Source: Micromonospora saelicesensis
Lineage (GTDB): Bacteria; Actinomycetota; Actinomycetes; Mycobacteriales; Micromonosporaceae
Assembly (NCBI RefSeq): GCF_900091575.1
Contig: NZ_FMCR01000010.1
Span: 173,561-237,560, forward strand
Reading direction: 5' to 3'
Length of the DNA stretch: 64,000 nucleotides
Each line of letters starts with the position of its first letter. The stretch's first letter is position 1. The position numbers were made by a program, and so were the translations under genes. Of the stretch, positions 24,993 through 33,741 are shown one piece after another. Below the pieces are notes generated by a model. It had not been told where the DNA came from, ran no database searches, and was given only the letters and a program-made list of their open reading frames with translations.

Positions 24993-25829
24993 ATGCGTAC
25001 CTGGTTCATCACCGGTGCCAGCCGCGGCCTGGGCCGCGCCTTCGCCGACGCCGCGCTCGACCGGGGTGACCGGGTGGTCGCCGCCGCCCGGACCATCACC
25101 CAGGCCGACTTCGACGAGAAGTACGCCGACAAGCTGCTGGCCCTGACCCTCGACGTGACCGACCGGGCGGCGGTCATCGCCGCAGTGGACACCGCCGTCG
25201 AGCACTTCGGCCGGCTCGACATCGTGGTCAACAACGCCGGCATCCTGTCCATGGGCATGATCGAAGAGTTCACCGAGGCCGAGGCGCGCGCCCAGTTCGA
25301 GGTCAACCTCTTCGGCGCGCTCTGGGTCAGTCAGGCCGTGCTGCCGCACCTGCGCGCCCAACGGTCCGGCCACATCGTGCAGGTCTCCAGCATCGCCGCG
25401 CTCGGCGGCTTCCCGAGCACCGGCCTGTACAGCGCGAGCAAGTTCGCCCTGGAGGGCATGAGCGAGGCGCTGGCAATGGAGGCGGCGGCCTTCGACATCA
25501 CTGTCAGCATCGTGCAGCCGGGCGGATACTGGACCGACCTCTACACCAGCGTGCGCGCCACCACCCCGATGGACGCCTACGCGTCACTGCGCGCCGAGCT
25601 GGAACGGCAGTGGGCGGAAGGCTCGATCGACAGCGAACCGCGGCTGGCCGCCGAGGCGCTGCTGCAACTGGTCGACAGCGACGAGCCGCCGCTGCGGCTC
25701 CTGCTCGGCAGCATGGTGTACGACCTGGCGTTCGACATCGCCCGCCGACGGATGGACACGTGGGCGAGCTGGGAGCAGGTCAGCCGCGCCGCCGAACACG
25801 CCGTCGCCGATCCCGGGTATGCGCATTGA
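24993..25829 (+). CDS. Short-chain dehydrogenase/reductase
   Basis: 278 aa, a classical SDR. The cofactor motif is WFITGASRGLGRAF at residues 4-17, followed by NNAG (VVNNAGILSMG), the catalytic Ser in VQVSSIAALGGF, and Y-x3-K in LYSASKFALEGM. The R in the first motif suggests NADP(H). The ATG at 24993 follows CTGGAG by 8 nt. Control by the divergent TetR through the operator pair is very likely. The substrate is unknown. An epoxide hydrolase follows 130 bp downstream and may be part of the same detoxification unit. Confidence 0.94.
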   Translation: MRTWFITGASRGLGRAFADAALDRGDRVVAAARTITQADFDEKYADKLLALTLDVTDRAAVIAAVDTAVEHFGRLDIVVNNAGILSMGMIEEFTEAEARAQFEVNLFGALWVSQAVLPHLRAQRSGHIVQVSSIAALGGFPSTGLYSASKFALEGMSEALAMEAAAFDITVSIVQPGGYWTDLYTSVRATTPMDAYASLRAELERQWAEGSIDSEPRLAAEALLQLVDSDEPPLRLLLGSMVYDLAFDIARRRMDTWASWEQVSRAAEHAVADPGYAH

Positions 25830-25959
25830 CGGGCATCGCCACCCCTGCTGGCGCAATGGTCCAGCCACAATTCCGACCCATGATCATGCCTGAATGCGGT
25901 CAGCCTGGGAAACACCTGGTCCCCTCGTGAGGCGCGATTCAGACGGAGAGGAAGCACCC

Positions 25960-27183
25960 ATGGCTGTCAAGACCATGACGCGACCCGGCACCACGGAGAT
26001 CCGGCCATTCAAGGTGGAAATCCCCGACGCGGACCTCAAGGCGATGCGTGCCCGCATCGCCGCCACACGGTGGCCCGAAAAGGAAACAGTGCCGGATCAG
26101 TCGCAGGGCGTGCAGCTCGCGACAATGCAGGCCCTCGCGCGTTACTGGGAGAAAGAGTACGACTGGCGCAAGGTCGAGGCGCGGCTGAACGCCCTACCGC
26201 AGTTCATGACCGAGATCGACGGCCTCGACATCCACTTCCTCCACATCCGTTCGAAGCACGAGGACGCCCTGCCGCTCATCGTCACGCACGGGTGGCCCGG
26301 TTCGGTGATCGAGCAGATGAAGATCATTGACCCGCTCACCAATCCCACCGCGCACGGTGCGAGCGCCTCGGACGCCTTCCATCTGATCATTCCATCGATG
26401 CCCGGTTACGGCTTCTCGGGGAAGCCGAGCCAGCCCGGCTGGGACCCGCAACACATCGCGAACGCCTGGATCGAGCTGATGAGGCGCCTTGGCTATACGC
26501 AATTCGTGGCGCAGGGCGGCGACTGGGGTGCGCTCATCACGGAGTTGATGGGTGTGCAGGCGCCTCCGGAACTGATCGGCATCCACACCAACATGCCGGG
26601 TGTGTATCCGCCCGACATCGATGCGATGCTCCAGTCCGGTATCACCGGTGCGAACAATCCCCTCGGGTCGCTTCCGTCCAACCTCTCCGACGAGGAGAGG
26701 CGCGCTTGCGAGCAGGCCGACTTCTTCTGGAAGCACTCCAGCTATGCCCTTGAGATGGGACGCGCCCAGACGCTGACCGGATTGGCGGACTCGCCCGTCG
26801 CCCTGGCGACGTACATGCTCGACCATGACGCCGCCAGCCTGAAGCTCATTTCCGAGTCCGTCGCCGGGCAGCCCCGAGGCATCACGCCGGAGGACCTCCT
26901 CGACAACATCTCGCTCTACTGGTTGACGAACACCGGGGTTTCCTCGGCTCGTCTGTACGCGGAGAACCAGCTCTCCTTCTTCGCGGCCAAGGGCGTAACG
27001 ATCCCGGTTGCGGTGAGCGTGTTCCCTGACGAGCTCTACCAGGCTCCCAGGAGTTGGGCGGAGCAGGCGTACCCCAATCTCATTCACTACAACAGGCTGG
27101 ACAAGGGCGGGCACTTCGCCGCCTGGGAGCAGCCGCAACTCTTCTCGGAAGAGATGCGGGCCGCCTTCCGGTCGCTGCGCTAG
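25960..27183 (+). CDS. Epoxide hydrolase (EHN domain, alpha/beta hydrolase)
   Basis: 407 aa. The N-terminal epoxide hydrolase domain (FKVEIPDADLKAMRARIAAT) is followed by the oxyanion HGWPGSVIE, the nucleophile D188 in GGDWGA, and the catalytic H385 in DKGGHFAAWEQ. A Tyr-containing lid lies between. It opens epoxides to diols in the cytoplasm; the substrate is unknown. GAGAGGAAG precedes the ATG. Codon use is somewhat less GC-extreme than in neighbours, hinting at transfer. The next gene starts directly after its stop codon. Confidence 0.93.
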   Translation: MAVKTMTRPGTTEIRPFKVEIPDADLKAMRARIAATRWPEKETVPDQSQGVQLATMQALARYWEKEYDWRKVEARLNALPQFMTEIDGLDIHFLHIRSKHEDALPLIVTHGWPGSVIEQMKIIDPLTNPTAHGASASDAFHLIIPSMPGYGFSGKPSQPGWDPQHIANAWIELMRRLGYTQFVAQGGDWGALITELMGVQAPPELIGIHTNMPGVYPPDIDAMLQSGITGANNPLGSLPSNLSDEERRACEQADFFWKHSSYALEMGRAQTLTGLADSPVALATYMLDHDAASLKLISESVAGQPRGITPEDLLDNISLYWLTNTGVSSARLYAENQLSFFAAKGVTIPVAVSVFPDELYQAPRSWAEQAYPNLIHYNRLDKGGHFAAWEQPQLFSEEMRAAFRSLR

Positions 27184-28125
27184 ATGGCCGTGCACCTGCC
27201 CCCGCTGAACGGGGCGGCCGAGTGGCTCAACTCCGAGCCACTCGGCCCCGCCGACCTGGGTGGGCGCGTCGTCCTGGTCAACTTCTGGACGCTGACCTGC
27301 ATCAACTGGCTGCGCCAGGAGCCGTACGTGCGGGCCTGGTCGCAGGCCTACCGCGATGACGGGCTGGTCGTCATCGGGGTGCACACCCCGGAGTTCGCGT
27401 TCGAGCACGACGTTGACTGGGTGCGGCGGGCGGTGGCGGCCCGGTCGATCGACTACCCGGTGGCGGTCGACAACGACTACGCGATCTGGAGTGCGTTCGA
27501 CAACCACTACTGGCCGGCGCTCTACTTCGTCGGCACCGACGGGGTCATCCGCGACGAACACTTCGGCGAGGGACGCTACGAAGAGTCCGAGCGGGTGCTC
27601 CAGCAACTGCTCGGCATCGAGCGGGAACCCGTACCCGTCAACGGGCTCGGCCCGGAGGCGGAGGCCGACTGGACCAACCTGCGCACGCCCGAGACGTACC
27701 TCGGTTTCAGTCGCGGCGAACACTTCGCGTCGCCGAACGGCCCGGCGCTCGACGAACGCCGCGCCTACCAGGTGCCGGAGAGCCTCGGCCTCAACCAGTG
27801 GGCGCTGGCGGGGGAGTGGACGATCGGGTCGGAGAACGTCGTGCTGGACAAGGCCGGCGGCGGTATCGCCTTCCGGTTCCACGCTCGCGACGCGCATCTC
27901 GTGCTGGCCCCCGGGGCGGGAGCGTCGATCCCGTTCCGCGTGCTGCTCGACGGTGACGCTCCCGGCCCGTCACACGGCGTCGACGTCGACGAGGACGGCA
28001 ACGGCGTACTCCAGGACGGCCGGCTCTACCAGCTCGTCCGCCAGGACGGCGCGGTCCGGGAGCGGACCTTGGAGATCACGTTCGGCGAGCCCGGCGCCGA
28101 GGCGTACGCCTTCACCTTCGGCTGA
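27184..28125 (+). CDS. Thioredoxin-like fold protein lacking the second active-site Cys
   Basis: 313 aa. Residues 25-140 have the TlpA/DipZ C-terminal-like thioredoxin fold: VVLVNFWTLTCINWLRQEPY, then DGLVVIGVHTPEFAFEHDVD and HYWPALYFVGTDG. In the reductase relatives the motif is C-x-x-C; here it is CINW, so only the first Cys remains. A second beta domain (residues 175-313) matches the DipZ-type C-terminal carbohydrate-binding-like module. There is no signal peptide, so it is cytosolic. It abuts the epoxide hydrolase stop, so it is cotranscribed. The loss of one Cys rules out disulfide exchange of the ordinary kind. Confidence 0.85.
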   Translation: MAVHLPPLNGAAEWLNSEPLGPADLGGRVVLVNFWTLTCINWLRQEPYVRAWSQAYRDDGLVVIGVHTPEFAFEHDVDWVRRAVAARSIDYPVAVDNDYAIWSAFDNHYWPALYFVGTDGVIRDEHFGEGRYEESERVLQQLLGIEREPVPVNGLGPEAEADWTNLRTPETYLGFSRGEHFASPNGPALDERRAYQVPESLGLNQWALAGEWTIGSENVVLDKAGGGIAFRFHARDAHLVLAPGAGASIPFRVLLDGDAPGPSHGVDVDEDGNGVLQDGRLYQLVRQDGAVRERTLEITFGEPGAEAYAFTFG

Positions 28126-28996
28126 CGCGCAGATCGACAGTGTTCTCCGTGCCGGAGACCGGTGAGAGGCTGCGTACCTGAGCGCCGGGACGCAGACGGC
28201 TGTCGGTCGCGTACCGGTCGGCGAGCGCCTTCTCCGCGGCCTCGTCGCCGTCGTCGGCGTCGAGCAGCAGGGCGGCGATCTCGTCGGCGAGCGTGAGGTC
28301 GGCGTTGGCGAGGTCGTCGGTCATCGCGCCGAAGCTGTCCCACAGCAGCAGCTCGTCCTTCTGCCGATGGGCCAGTTCGTGCAGGAGGTAGTCGTAGATG
28401 AACCAGGCGCCGTGGACCGGCATGTCGGGGGCCACACCGTAGACGTCGGGATCGATCGTCCCGGCCCGGTACGCCGACCACACCCGCGCCGCCGAGTCGA
28501 AGAGGCCTGCCGTCGGGTCGATGTCGTAGCCGTCGAACCGCCAGTCGCCGGCCGGGTCGAGCTCCGGGTCGGCCCAGACCCAGCGTTCGCCGTTCCAGTA
28601 CTCCACCAGCACGTGATCGTGGTGCCAGCCGGGAGTGAAGTAGGAGGCGAAGCCGACCCGGCTGCGGCTGGGAATGCCGTGCTGACGGAGGATCGCGATC
28701 GAAAGCAGTGTGTGGTCCCGGCAGCAGCCGGCCACCCGGTCCACGGCCGGGCGCTCAGCGGTGAGTGGCACTGGAAAACGGGACTGGTCGGTGTCGAGGA
28801 TGCGGTCCACCCAGCGGCGGTTCACCTCGTCGAGCCGGTCCACGGGCAGGTCAACTCCGCCGGCCCGGTAGTGGACGATCACGTTGCGGGCGGTCGCCGC
28901 CACGCTGGGGATGTCGGACGACACGGCGTCGAGGAGACCACCGTGCCGACCGGGGTCGCTGTAGGGGGAGTGTCTGCGGTAGTCATCGAGGTCCAT
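28112..28996 (-). CDS. Transglutaminase-like domain protein
   Basis: 294 aa. The papain-like triad is visible: Cys in VAGCCRDHTLLSIAIL, His in WHHDHVLVEYWNGERW, and Asp in VWADPELDPAG. Such soluble actinobacterial transglutaminase-like proteins are thought to be proteases or amidases; no substrate is known. The start ATG at 28996 gives MDLDDYRRHSPYSDPG. Its 3' end overlaps the convergent thioredoxin-like gene by 14 bp. Confidence 0.87.
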   Translation of the reverse strand: MDLDDYRRHSPYSDPGRHGGLLDAVSSDIPSVAATARNVIVHYRAGGVDLPVDRLDEVNRRWVDRILDTDQSRFPVPLTAERPAVDRVAGCCRDHTLLSIAILRQHGIPSRSRVGFASYFTPGWHHDHVLVEYWNGERWVWADPELDPAGDWRFDGYDIDPTAGLFDSAARVWSAYRAGTIDPDVYGVAPDMPVHGAWFIYDYLLHELAHRQKDELLLWDSFGAMTDDLANADLTLADEIAALLLDADDGDEAAEKALADRYATDSRLRPGAQVRSLSPVSGTENTVDLRVSRR

Positions 28997-29061
28997 GGGG
29001 CCAGTCTCGGGGCCGCCACCGTGTCAGGGTCAAGGCGCTTTTCCGGATAGTGTCGACTGCT

Positions 29062-29637
29062 GTGACAACGCCCGAGATCACCATCGCCACCCCGGCGGAC
29101 CGCGATGCGGTGGTTCATACGCTGGTCGCCGCGTTCGTCAAGGATCCGATCCTGCGGTGCCTCTTCCCCGACGAGGAGACCTATCCGCGGTACGCCGCCG
29201 CCTTCTTCGGGCACCTCTTCGACAAGCGTGTGCACCAGTCGTCGATCTGGACGCTCGGCGGGGGCGCGTCGGTCGCCATCTGGGAGCCACCGGCGGGGTC
29301 GCTGACCGGGTCACCGGAGGGCGGGCTCGCCGCTCACTACCCCGCCGACGTGCTGGCCCGCGTCCAGAGCTACGACGACGCCGTGCACGCCGCGCTGCCG
29401 ACGTTCCCGTTCTGGTATCTCGGCGTCCTGGGCACCCACCCCGACAGCGCCGGGCGCGGTTGGGGCCGTGCCGTCATGCGGGCCGGCCTGGCCCGTGCCG
29501 CCGCCGACGGCCTGCCGGCGATCCTGGAGACCAGCAACCCGGCCAACGTCGAGCTGTACCGCCGGGCCGGCTGGGAGGTGGCGGGCTTCCTGCCGGAGCC
29601 CGTGCCCACCTGGATCATGCAGCAGCCGCCGCGCTGA
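29062..29637 (+). CDS. GNAT-family N-acetyltransferase
   Basis: 191 aa from a GTG. The acetyl-CoA-binding segment is WYLGVLGTHPDSAGRGWGRAVM (about residues 112-133), with the R-G-x-G-x-G/A pyrophosphate loop. The C-terminal ILETSNPANVELYRRAGWEV is the usual beta6 and alpha4 region. The acceptor is unknown. TAGTGT at 29048-29053 lies 8 nt before the GTG and no ribosome binding site is visible, so the mRNA is probably leaderless. Confidence 0.9.
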   Translation: MTTPEITIATPADRDAVVHTLVAAFVKDPILRCLFPDEETYPRYAAAFFGHLFDKRVHQSSIWTLGGGASVAIWEPPAGSLTGSPEGGLAAHYPADVLARVQSYDDAVHAALPTFPFWYLGVLGTHPDSAGRGWGRAVMRAGLARAAADGLPAILETSNPANVELYRRAGWEVAGFLPEPVPTWIMQQPPR

Positions 29638-29647
29638 AAACGCGGCG
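29627..29647. terminator. Short hairpin at GNAT / lipoprotein convergence
   Basis: CGCCGCG (29627-29633) and CGCGGCG (29641-29647) flank the loop CTGAAAA, which includes the GNAT stop codon. The stem is perfect over 7 bp, between convergent genes. Confidence 0.55.
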
Positions 29648-29654
29648 CGCTCAC

Positions 29655-30173
29655 TCACCTGCGGGTGAGCGGGACCGGTTGCCCTTGGCGTACCTCGAGG
29701 ACCGGCCGCCTGCCCAGCGGTTGGGCCAGATTGAGGGTTGCGGTACGCGAGTAGCCCGCGAGGGTGCACAGCTCGCCGCTGTTGTGGTGCTGCGCGATGA
29801 CGATGACCACGACGGCGTTGGCCGACTCGACCGACTCCGCGTGATAGTCGGCGCCACAGGGTCCGGTCGCCGGCCCGAAGGTGCCGGTGAAGTCGACGGT
29901 CAGCTGCGTACCGGCCCCGGTTGTGGTCGCCGACTCGATGGCGATGCCCGGCGGGGAGTTCCACGGTGGTGGTGTCGGGGTGACGGCGCCAGCGCCACCT
30001 GCGTCAATGACGGCCTGGTCGTACCGGGCCAATGCCTCCCGTGCCTGCTGACGCAGCTCGCCGAGGCTTTCACCGCGGGGTAGCGCGGGGTCGACAGGGG
30101 CGTTCGCGTCGGTGCCACAACCAGCGAGCATCGCCGCCACCACCACCGCAACGACCCAGTGCCATCGCATCAT
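29655..30173 (-). CDS. Secreted lipoprotein, function unknown
   Basis: 172 aa. MMRWHWVVAVVVAAMLAGCG is a lipoprotein signal peptide with the lipobox LAGC. The mature part has an acidic Pro-rich start, a helix (LGELRQQAREALARYDQAVI) and a beta-rich C-terminus (TTTGAGTQLTVDFTGTFG, ANAVVVIVIAQHHNSGELC) with two Cys that may pair. The start ATG follows AAAAGGGG. Anchoring to the outer face of the membrane is expected. No family is recognised. Confidence 0.82.
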   Translation of the reverse strand: MMRWHWVVAVVVAAMLAGCGTDANAPVDPALPRGESLGELRQQAREALARYDQAVIDAGGAGAVTPTPPPWNSPPGIAIESATTTGAGTQLTVDFTGTFGPATGPCGADYHAESVESANAVVVIVIAQHHNSGELCTLAGYSRTATLNLAQPLGRRPVLEVRQGQPVPLTRR

Positions 30174-30211
30174 CGAAGACCCCTTTTCCGGCAGCGTGAC
30201 AGTCAGGATTA

Positions 30212-30856
30212 TCAACCGTCGGCCCGGGTGGTTCCGCCCGGCTGATCGACCTCGGCTGCTGCCGCCGAAGCGGCGAAGATGCGCGCGTAGATCTCGTCGA
30301 TGACGTCGTTCTTCGCGAGGCTGTAGTCGCGGGGCCGGTGCTCGGTGTCCCGCGCGACGCGCCGCTTGGTCGCGGCGTACCGCTCCCGGTCGTGCGGATG
30401 CGAGCGCAGCCAGTCGCGGAAGAGCAGGTGCCGGACCGGTTCCGGCGCACCCTGCGGCCAGACGTGCAGGTTGACGTCCTCGGCGGGGCTGAGAAGCATC
30501 CGGTGCCCGTGCCACCAGGGCTCCCGAAGGACGAGCCGGTACCCGAGCCGTTGCAGGGCGGGGAGATAGCCGGACTCGTCGGCGGTGTCCTCGATCACGA
30601 GGTCGACGTCGATGACGGGCTTGGCCGCCAGCCCCGGCACCGCCGTCGACCCGACGTGTTCCACCCCGATGATCAGACCACCAAGCGCCTCGGTGAGCGA
30701 CGACCGGACGGCAATGAACCGCTGCGCCCAGGCCCCGTCGTACTCCTCGATGACGACGGACTCCCACGTCCGTGGCGGCTCGCCCACCAGGCCGGCGTCG
30801 ACCTGTTCGGGGGTGCCGTGGAAGCGCTGCACGACGTCCTGCGGATACTCGGCCAC
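30212..30856 (-). CDS. GrpB family protein (UPF0157, nucleotidyltransferase fold)
   Basis: 214 aa from a GTG with GAGG 5 nt upstream. The nucleotidyltransferase-like core is clear: IEEYDGAWAQRFIAVRSSL, then GVEHVGSTAVPGLAAKPVID with the GST pocket and VDLVIED. RERYAATKRRVA and DYSLAKNDVIDEI lie at the C-terminus, as in all GrpB proteins. The family is linked to dephospho-CoA metabolism by name only; its reaction is not established. A second GrpB-specific HVWPQG motif is present. Confidence 0.92.
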   Translation of the reverse strand: MAEYPQDVVQRFHGTPEQVDAGLVGEPPRTWESVVIEEYDGAWAQRFIAVRSSLTEALGGLIIGVEHVGSTAVPGLAAKPVIDVDLVIEDTADESGYLPALQRLGYRLVLREPWWHGHRMLLSPAEDVNLHVWPQGAPEPVRHLLFRDWLRSHPHDRERYAATKRRVARDTEHRPRDYSLAKNDVIDEIYARIFAASAAAAEVDQPGGTTRADG

Positions 30857-30999
30857 GTCAACCTCCTCGGGAAGCAAAGTCCGCCAGGCTACGACACGAC
30901 GACCGGTGCGGCCGCACCCGACCGATGCGGGCATCGGATGTCGGGTGGGCGACCGACCCCGCGACCTAGCGTCGGTACTCGAAAGGGAAGGAGGCCCGG

Positions 31000-31872
31000 G
31001 TGCTGGATCGGCTCAACGAGGCCATGGCGTACATCGAGCGTCACCTCGACCAGAAGATCGAGGTGGCCGAGCTGGCGCGGATCGCGCTGACGTCGGAGTA
31101 CCACTTCCGGCGGCTGTTCTCCGCACTGGCCGGAATGCCGCTGTCGGAGTACATCCGGCGGCGTCGGCTCACCGTCGCCGGTGCGGACGTGCTGGCGGGG
31201 GAGCGGACGTTGCTCGACGTCGCGGTGCACTACGGCTACGGCTCGGCGGAGGCGTTCGCCCGGGCGTTCCACGCCGTGCACGGCGTGGGGCCGGGAGAAG
31301 CCCGGCGTACGGGGGCAGCGCTGCGCGCCCAGCCCCGGATGTCCTTCCGACTCACCGTCGAAGGGAGCGGCAGCATGGAGTACCGAATCGTCGACAAGGA
31401 CGCGTTCGCGCTGGTGGGGCGCAAGGCCCGGGTCCCGCTGGTGCACGAGGGGATGAACCCGGCGATCGTCGCGTTCATCCGGAGCATCGACAAGGAGACG
31501 ACCGAGCGGATCGAGGCGCTCTCCGATCAGGAGCCGAAGGGAATCGTCAACGTCAGCGACAACCTCGCCGACAGCCGGCAGGAGGGCACCGAGCTGGACT
31601 ACTGGCACGGGGTGGTGACCAGCGCCGCGCCGCCGGAGGACCTGGACGCGCTGCCGGTGCAGGCCGGGTCATGGGCGGTGTTCACCACCTCCGGTGCGTT
31701 TCCGCAGACGGTGCAGTACCTGTGGCGTGACGTGTTCACCCAGTGGTTTCCGTCCAACCCGTACCGCAGCCGACCTGGACCGGAGATCTCCCGGGTCCGG
31801 GTGTCGGCGGACGGCACCCAGGCGGACGCCGAGCTGTGGATCCCCGTCGAACGGGTACCCACCCCTATGTAG
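31000..31872 (+). CDS. AraC-family regulator with GyrI-like effector-binding domain
   Basis: 290 aa from a GTG with GGAGG upstream. Residues 1-100 hold the two AraC HTHs (AELARIALTSEYHFRRLFSA and LDVAVHYGYGSAEAFARAFH). Residues about 125-290 are a GyrI-like/Bac_rhamnosid-like effector domain (YRIVDKDAFALVGRKARVPL, then AGSWAVFTTSGAFPQTVQ and ELWIPVERV). This arrangement is that of multidrug-sensing regulators such as Rob and BmrR-like proteins. Targets are unknown. It is followed 20 bp later by a PadR gene with its own promoter. Confidence 0.93.
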   Translation: MLDRLNEAMAYIERHLDQKIEVAELARIALTSEYHFRRLFSALAGMPLSEYIRRRRLTVAGADVLAGERTLLDVAVHYGYGSAEAFARAFHAVHGVGPGEARRTGAALRAQPRMSFRLTVEGSGSMEYRIVDKDAFALVGRKARVPLVHEGMNPAIVAFIRSIDKETTERIEALSDQEPKGIVNVSDNLADSRQEGTELDYWHGVVTSAAPPEDLDALPVQAGSWAVFTTSGAFPQTVQYLWRDVFTQWFPSNPYRSRPGPEISRVRVSADGTQADAELWIPVERVPTPM

Positions 31873-31880
31873 AGTTCCGA

Positions 31881-31895
31881 TACAGTGGTCGTATG
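31881..31895 (+). promoter_or_regulatory. -10 box for leaderless padR
   Basis: TACAGT (31881-31886) is a TANNNT box ending 6 nt before the padR ATG at 31893, so the transcript probably starts at the ATG. There is no ribosome binding site. Confidence 0.55.
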
Positions 31896-32225
31896 CGGAT
31901 GACCATCCCGGTCGCGAAGGTGCTCGCGGCGCTGCTCGCCGAGCCCGACGAGCAGCGCTACGGGCTCGACCTGATGCGAATGACCGGCCTGCCCAGCGGC
32001 ACCCTCTACCCGGTGCTGCACCGGTTGCAGGAGGCCGGCTGGCTGGCCGCCGACTGGGAGGCGATCGATCCCGTCGCGGCCGGGCGGCCGGCCCGCCGCT
32101 ACTACCGCCTCACCGCCGAAGGGGTGACTCAGGCCCGCCAGGCGCTCGCCGACCTGCGGGCCGCGATCCCTGACGGTCGTCCATCGTGGGGTGGCACCGA
32201 GCCCACCGGGGCACCGGCGTGGTGA
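31893..32225 (+). CDS. PadR-family transcriptional regulator
   Basis: 110 aa. The winged helix is typical: KVLAALLAEPDEQRYGLDLM, then TGLPSGTLYPVLHRLQEAGW and PARRYYRLTAEG. It has the short PadR-s2 form with little C-terminal domain. Its TGA overlaps the GTG of the membrane gene (GTGA), so the two are coupled. The same cassette occurs again at 56981-58329, in which the regulator and a membrane protein are also joined by overlap. A repressor of its own operon is the natural expectation. Confidence 0.93.
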   Translation: MRMTIPVAKVLAALLAEPDEQRYGLDLMRMTGLPSGTLYPVLHRLQEAGWLAADWEAIDPVAAGRPARRYYRLTAEGVTQARQALADLRAAIPDGRPSWGGTEPTGAPAW

Positions 32226-33181
32226 CCCGCCGGGCCGCCGAGCTGCTGTTGGAGTTGGCCGCGCGCCGTTGGCCGGCCGACGTTCGTGACGACCTGCGCC
32301 GCGAGTGGGCCGCCGAGCTGCACGTGCTCGCCGAGAGTGGCCGCCGGACGAAGATGGTCGGCTTCGCGGTGAGCCTGGCCGTCAGTCGCGCCGGCGCCCC
32401 GATCGTCGACCGCGCAGTGATGCGTGGTCGGGCCGGCCGCACCGTCGCCGCACTACTGCTGTCCCCGATCGCCTGCGTCGGGATCGTGCTCGCCAGCGCG
32501 TTCGCCCTGATGCCGATCGAGCGCATGGTGACCCAGGACTGGTCCGAGCGGGTGCAGAAGCCGATCTGGACGGCGCTCACCGTCGGGCTGGCCGTCCTGC
32601 TGGCGGTGTTCGCCGCGCGCTGGGCCCGGCGCACCGCACTCGACGGCCCGCTGCGCATCGCGCTCGGCGTGGTGCTTCCCATCGGCGTGACCGCTGTCGT
32701 GTTCCTGTCTGCCATCTCGCCGGACGACCTGGCCACCTTCGTACCTGGGCTGCTGCTCTGGTTGGCCGGCCTGACCTTGGCCCTCTGGGCCGCAGCGAGC
32801 CTCGCCTCCCGCAACCGCCTCCGTGCGGCCTGGTGGGTGGGCGTCCTCGGCGCGCTCGCCGCCGCCGACCTCGCGGTGATTCTCGCCGTCTTCGACGCCG
32901 TCTCGGCGGGCAGTCGCGCTGGCCCGGTCAGCGGTCCGACACCATTGGGCGGCGTCGACCACATCTCCGCGCCGCTGTGGCTCCTCACCGCCTGGACGGA
33001 CTGGAACGTGGGCTTACCCCGGCCCACCATCCCATGGGAGATCTTCCACATCATCACCAACGAGGTGCTCGCGGAACCCATGCTCTACCTGGCCTGCACG
33101 CCGTACGCGCTCGCGTACACCATCCGGGCGGCCCGGTCGGCGCCCGCCGAGACGGTCGCGCTGGCGCCGACCCCGGTGTGA
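32222..33181 (+). CDS. Integral membrane protein, PadR partner
   Basis: 319 aa. The cytosolic N-terminus (TRRAAELLLELAARRWPADV followed by RDDLRREWAAELHVL) is the conserved opening of PadR-linked membrane proteins. About seven hydrophobic helices follow from TVAALLLSPIACVGIVLASA on. No catalytic motif is seen. The start is a GTG overlapping the padR stop. Such pairs are probably membrane stress or antibiotic-response units, but substrate and role are unknown. It ends 3 bp before the convergent NUDIX gene. Confidence 0.82.
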   Translation: MTRRAAELLLELAARRWPADVRDDLRREWAAELHVLAESGRRTKMVGFAVSLAVSRAGAPIVDRAVMRGRAGRTVAALLLSPIACVGIVLASAFALMPIERMVTQDWSERVQKPIWTALTVGLAVLLAVFAARWARRTALDGPLRIALGVVLPIGVTAVVFLSAISPDDLATFVPGLLLWLAGLTLALWAAASLASRNRLRAAWWVGVLGALAAADLAVILAVFDAVSAGSRAGPVSGPTPLGGVDHISAPLWLLTAWTDWNVGLPRPTIPWEIFHIITNEVLAEPMLYLACTPYALAYTIRAARSAPAETVALAPTPV

Positions 33182-33184
33182 ACC

Positions 33185-33682
33185 TCAGTCGGGTACGTCG
33201 TCCCACGTCGTACCCGGCTCCAGGTAACCGGCCAGCTGGTTCTCGCGCAACGCGTACGCGATGACCAGCAGGGCATGCTTGTCCAGCTCGGGCAGCCGGT
33301 CCAGCGGGAACCACCGCACGGCCAGCGACTCGTCGTCGTTGACGCGGGCGGTGCCGGCCACCAACCGGCACAGGAACCCCAGGTTCAGGTAGTCGCAGCG
33401 GTCGCCATTCGGGTACGTGTGCGGGTGCGACACGGCGCTGGACATCCGCACCGGCGCCACCTCCAGGCCCGTCTCCTCGCGCACCTCGCGGACCAGCGCG
33501 GTGGCCGGCTGCTCGCCGGGCTCGACGAAACCGCTGATCACCGACCAGCGCCCGTCGTCGGCACGCTGGCCGAGCAGCAGCTCACCGGCGTCGTTGCGGA
33601 CCACCGCGCTGACGCTCGGCAGCCAGAGCAGGTCGTGACCGACGTGCTTGCGCAACCCCATGATGTAGTCCGGAATCGCCAT
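33185..33682 (-). CDS. NUDIX hydrolase
   Basis: 165 aa. The Nudix box is complete: GFVEPGEQPATALVREVREE followed by TGLEV fits G-x5-E-x7-REUxEE-x-GU. The ATG at 33682 (MAIPDYIMGLRKHVGHDLLW) is the family-typical start in actinobacteria. The LPSVSAVVRNDAGELLLGQR strand and the downstream FPLDRLPELD fit small ADP-sugar or (deoxy)nucleotide pyrophosphatases. The substrate is not evident. No terminator separates it from the convergent membrane gene. Confidence 0.93.
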   Translation of the reverse strand: MAIPDYIMGLRKHVGHDLLWLPSVSAVVRNDAGELLLGQRADDGRWSVISGFVEPGEQPATALVREVREETGLEVAPVRMSSAVSHPHTYPNGDRCDYLNLGFLCRLVAGTARVNDDESLAVRWFPLDRLPELDKHALLVIAYALRENQLAGYLEPGTTWDDVPD

Positions 33683-33741
33683 CCGGCGATCATAGGCCGC
33701 GACCGCTCTGCCCCATGCCGGACGCGGACCCACGTCCGGCG

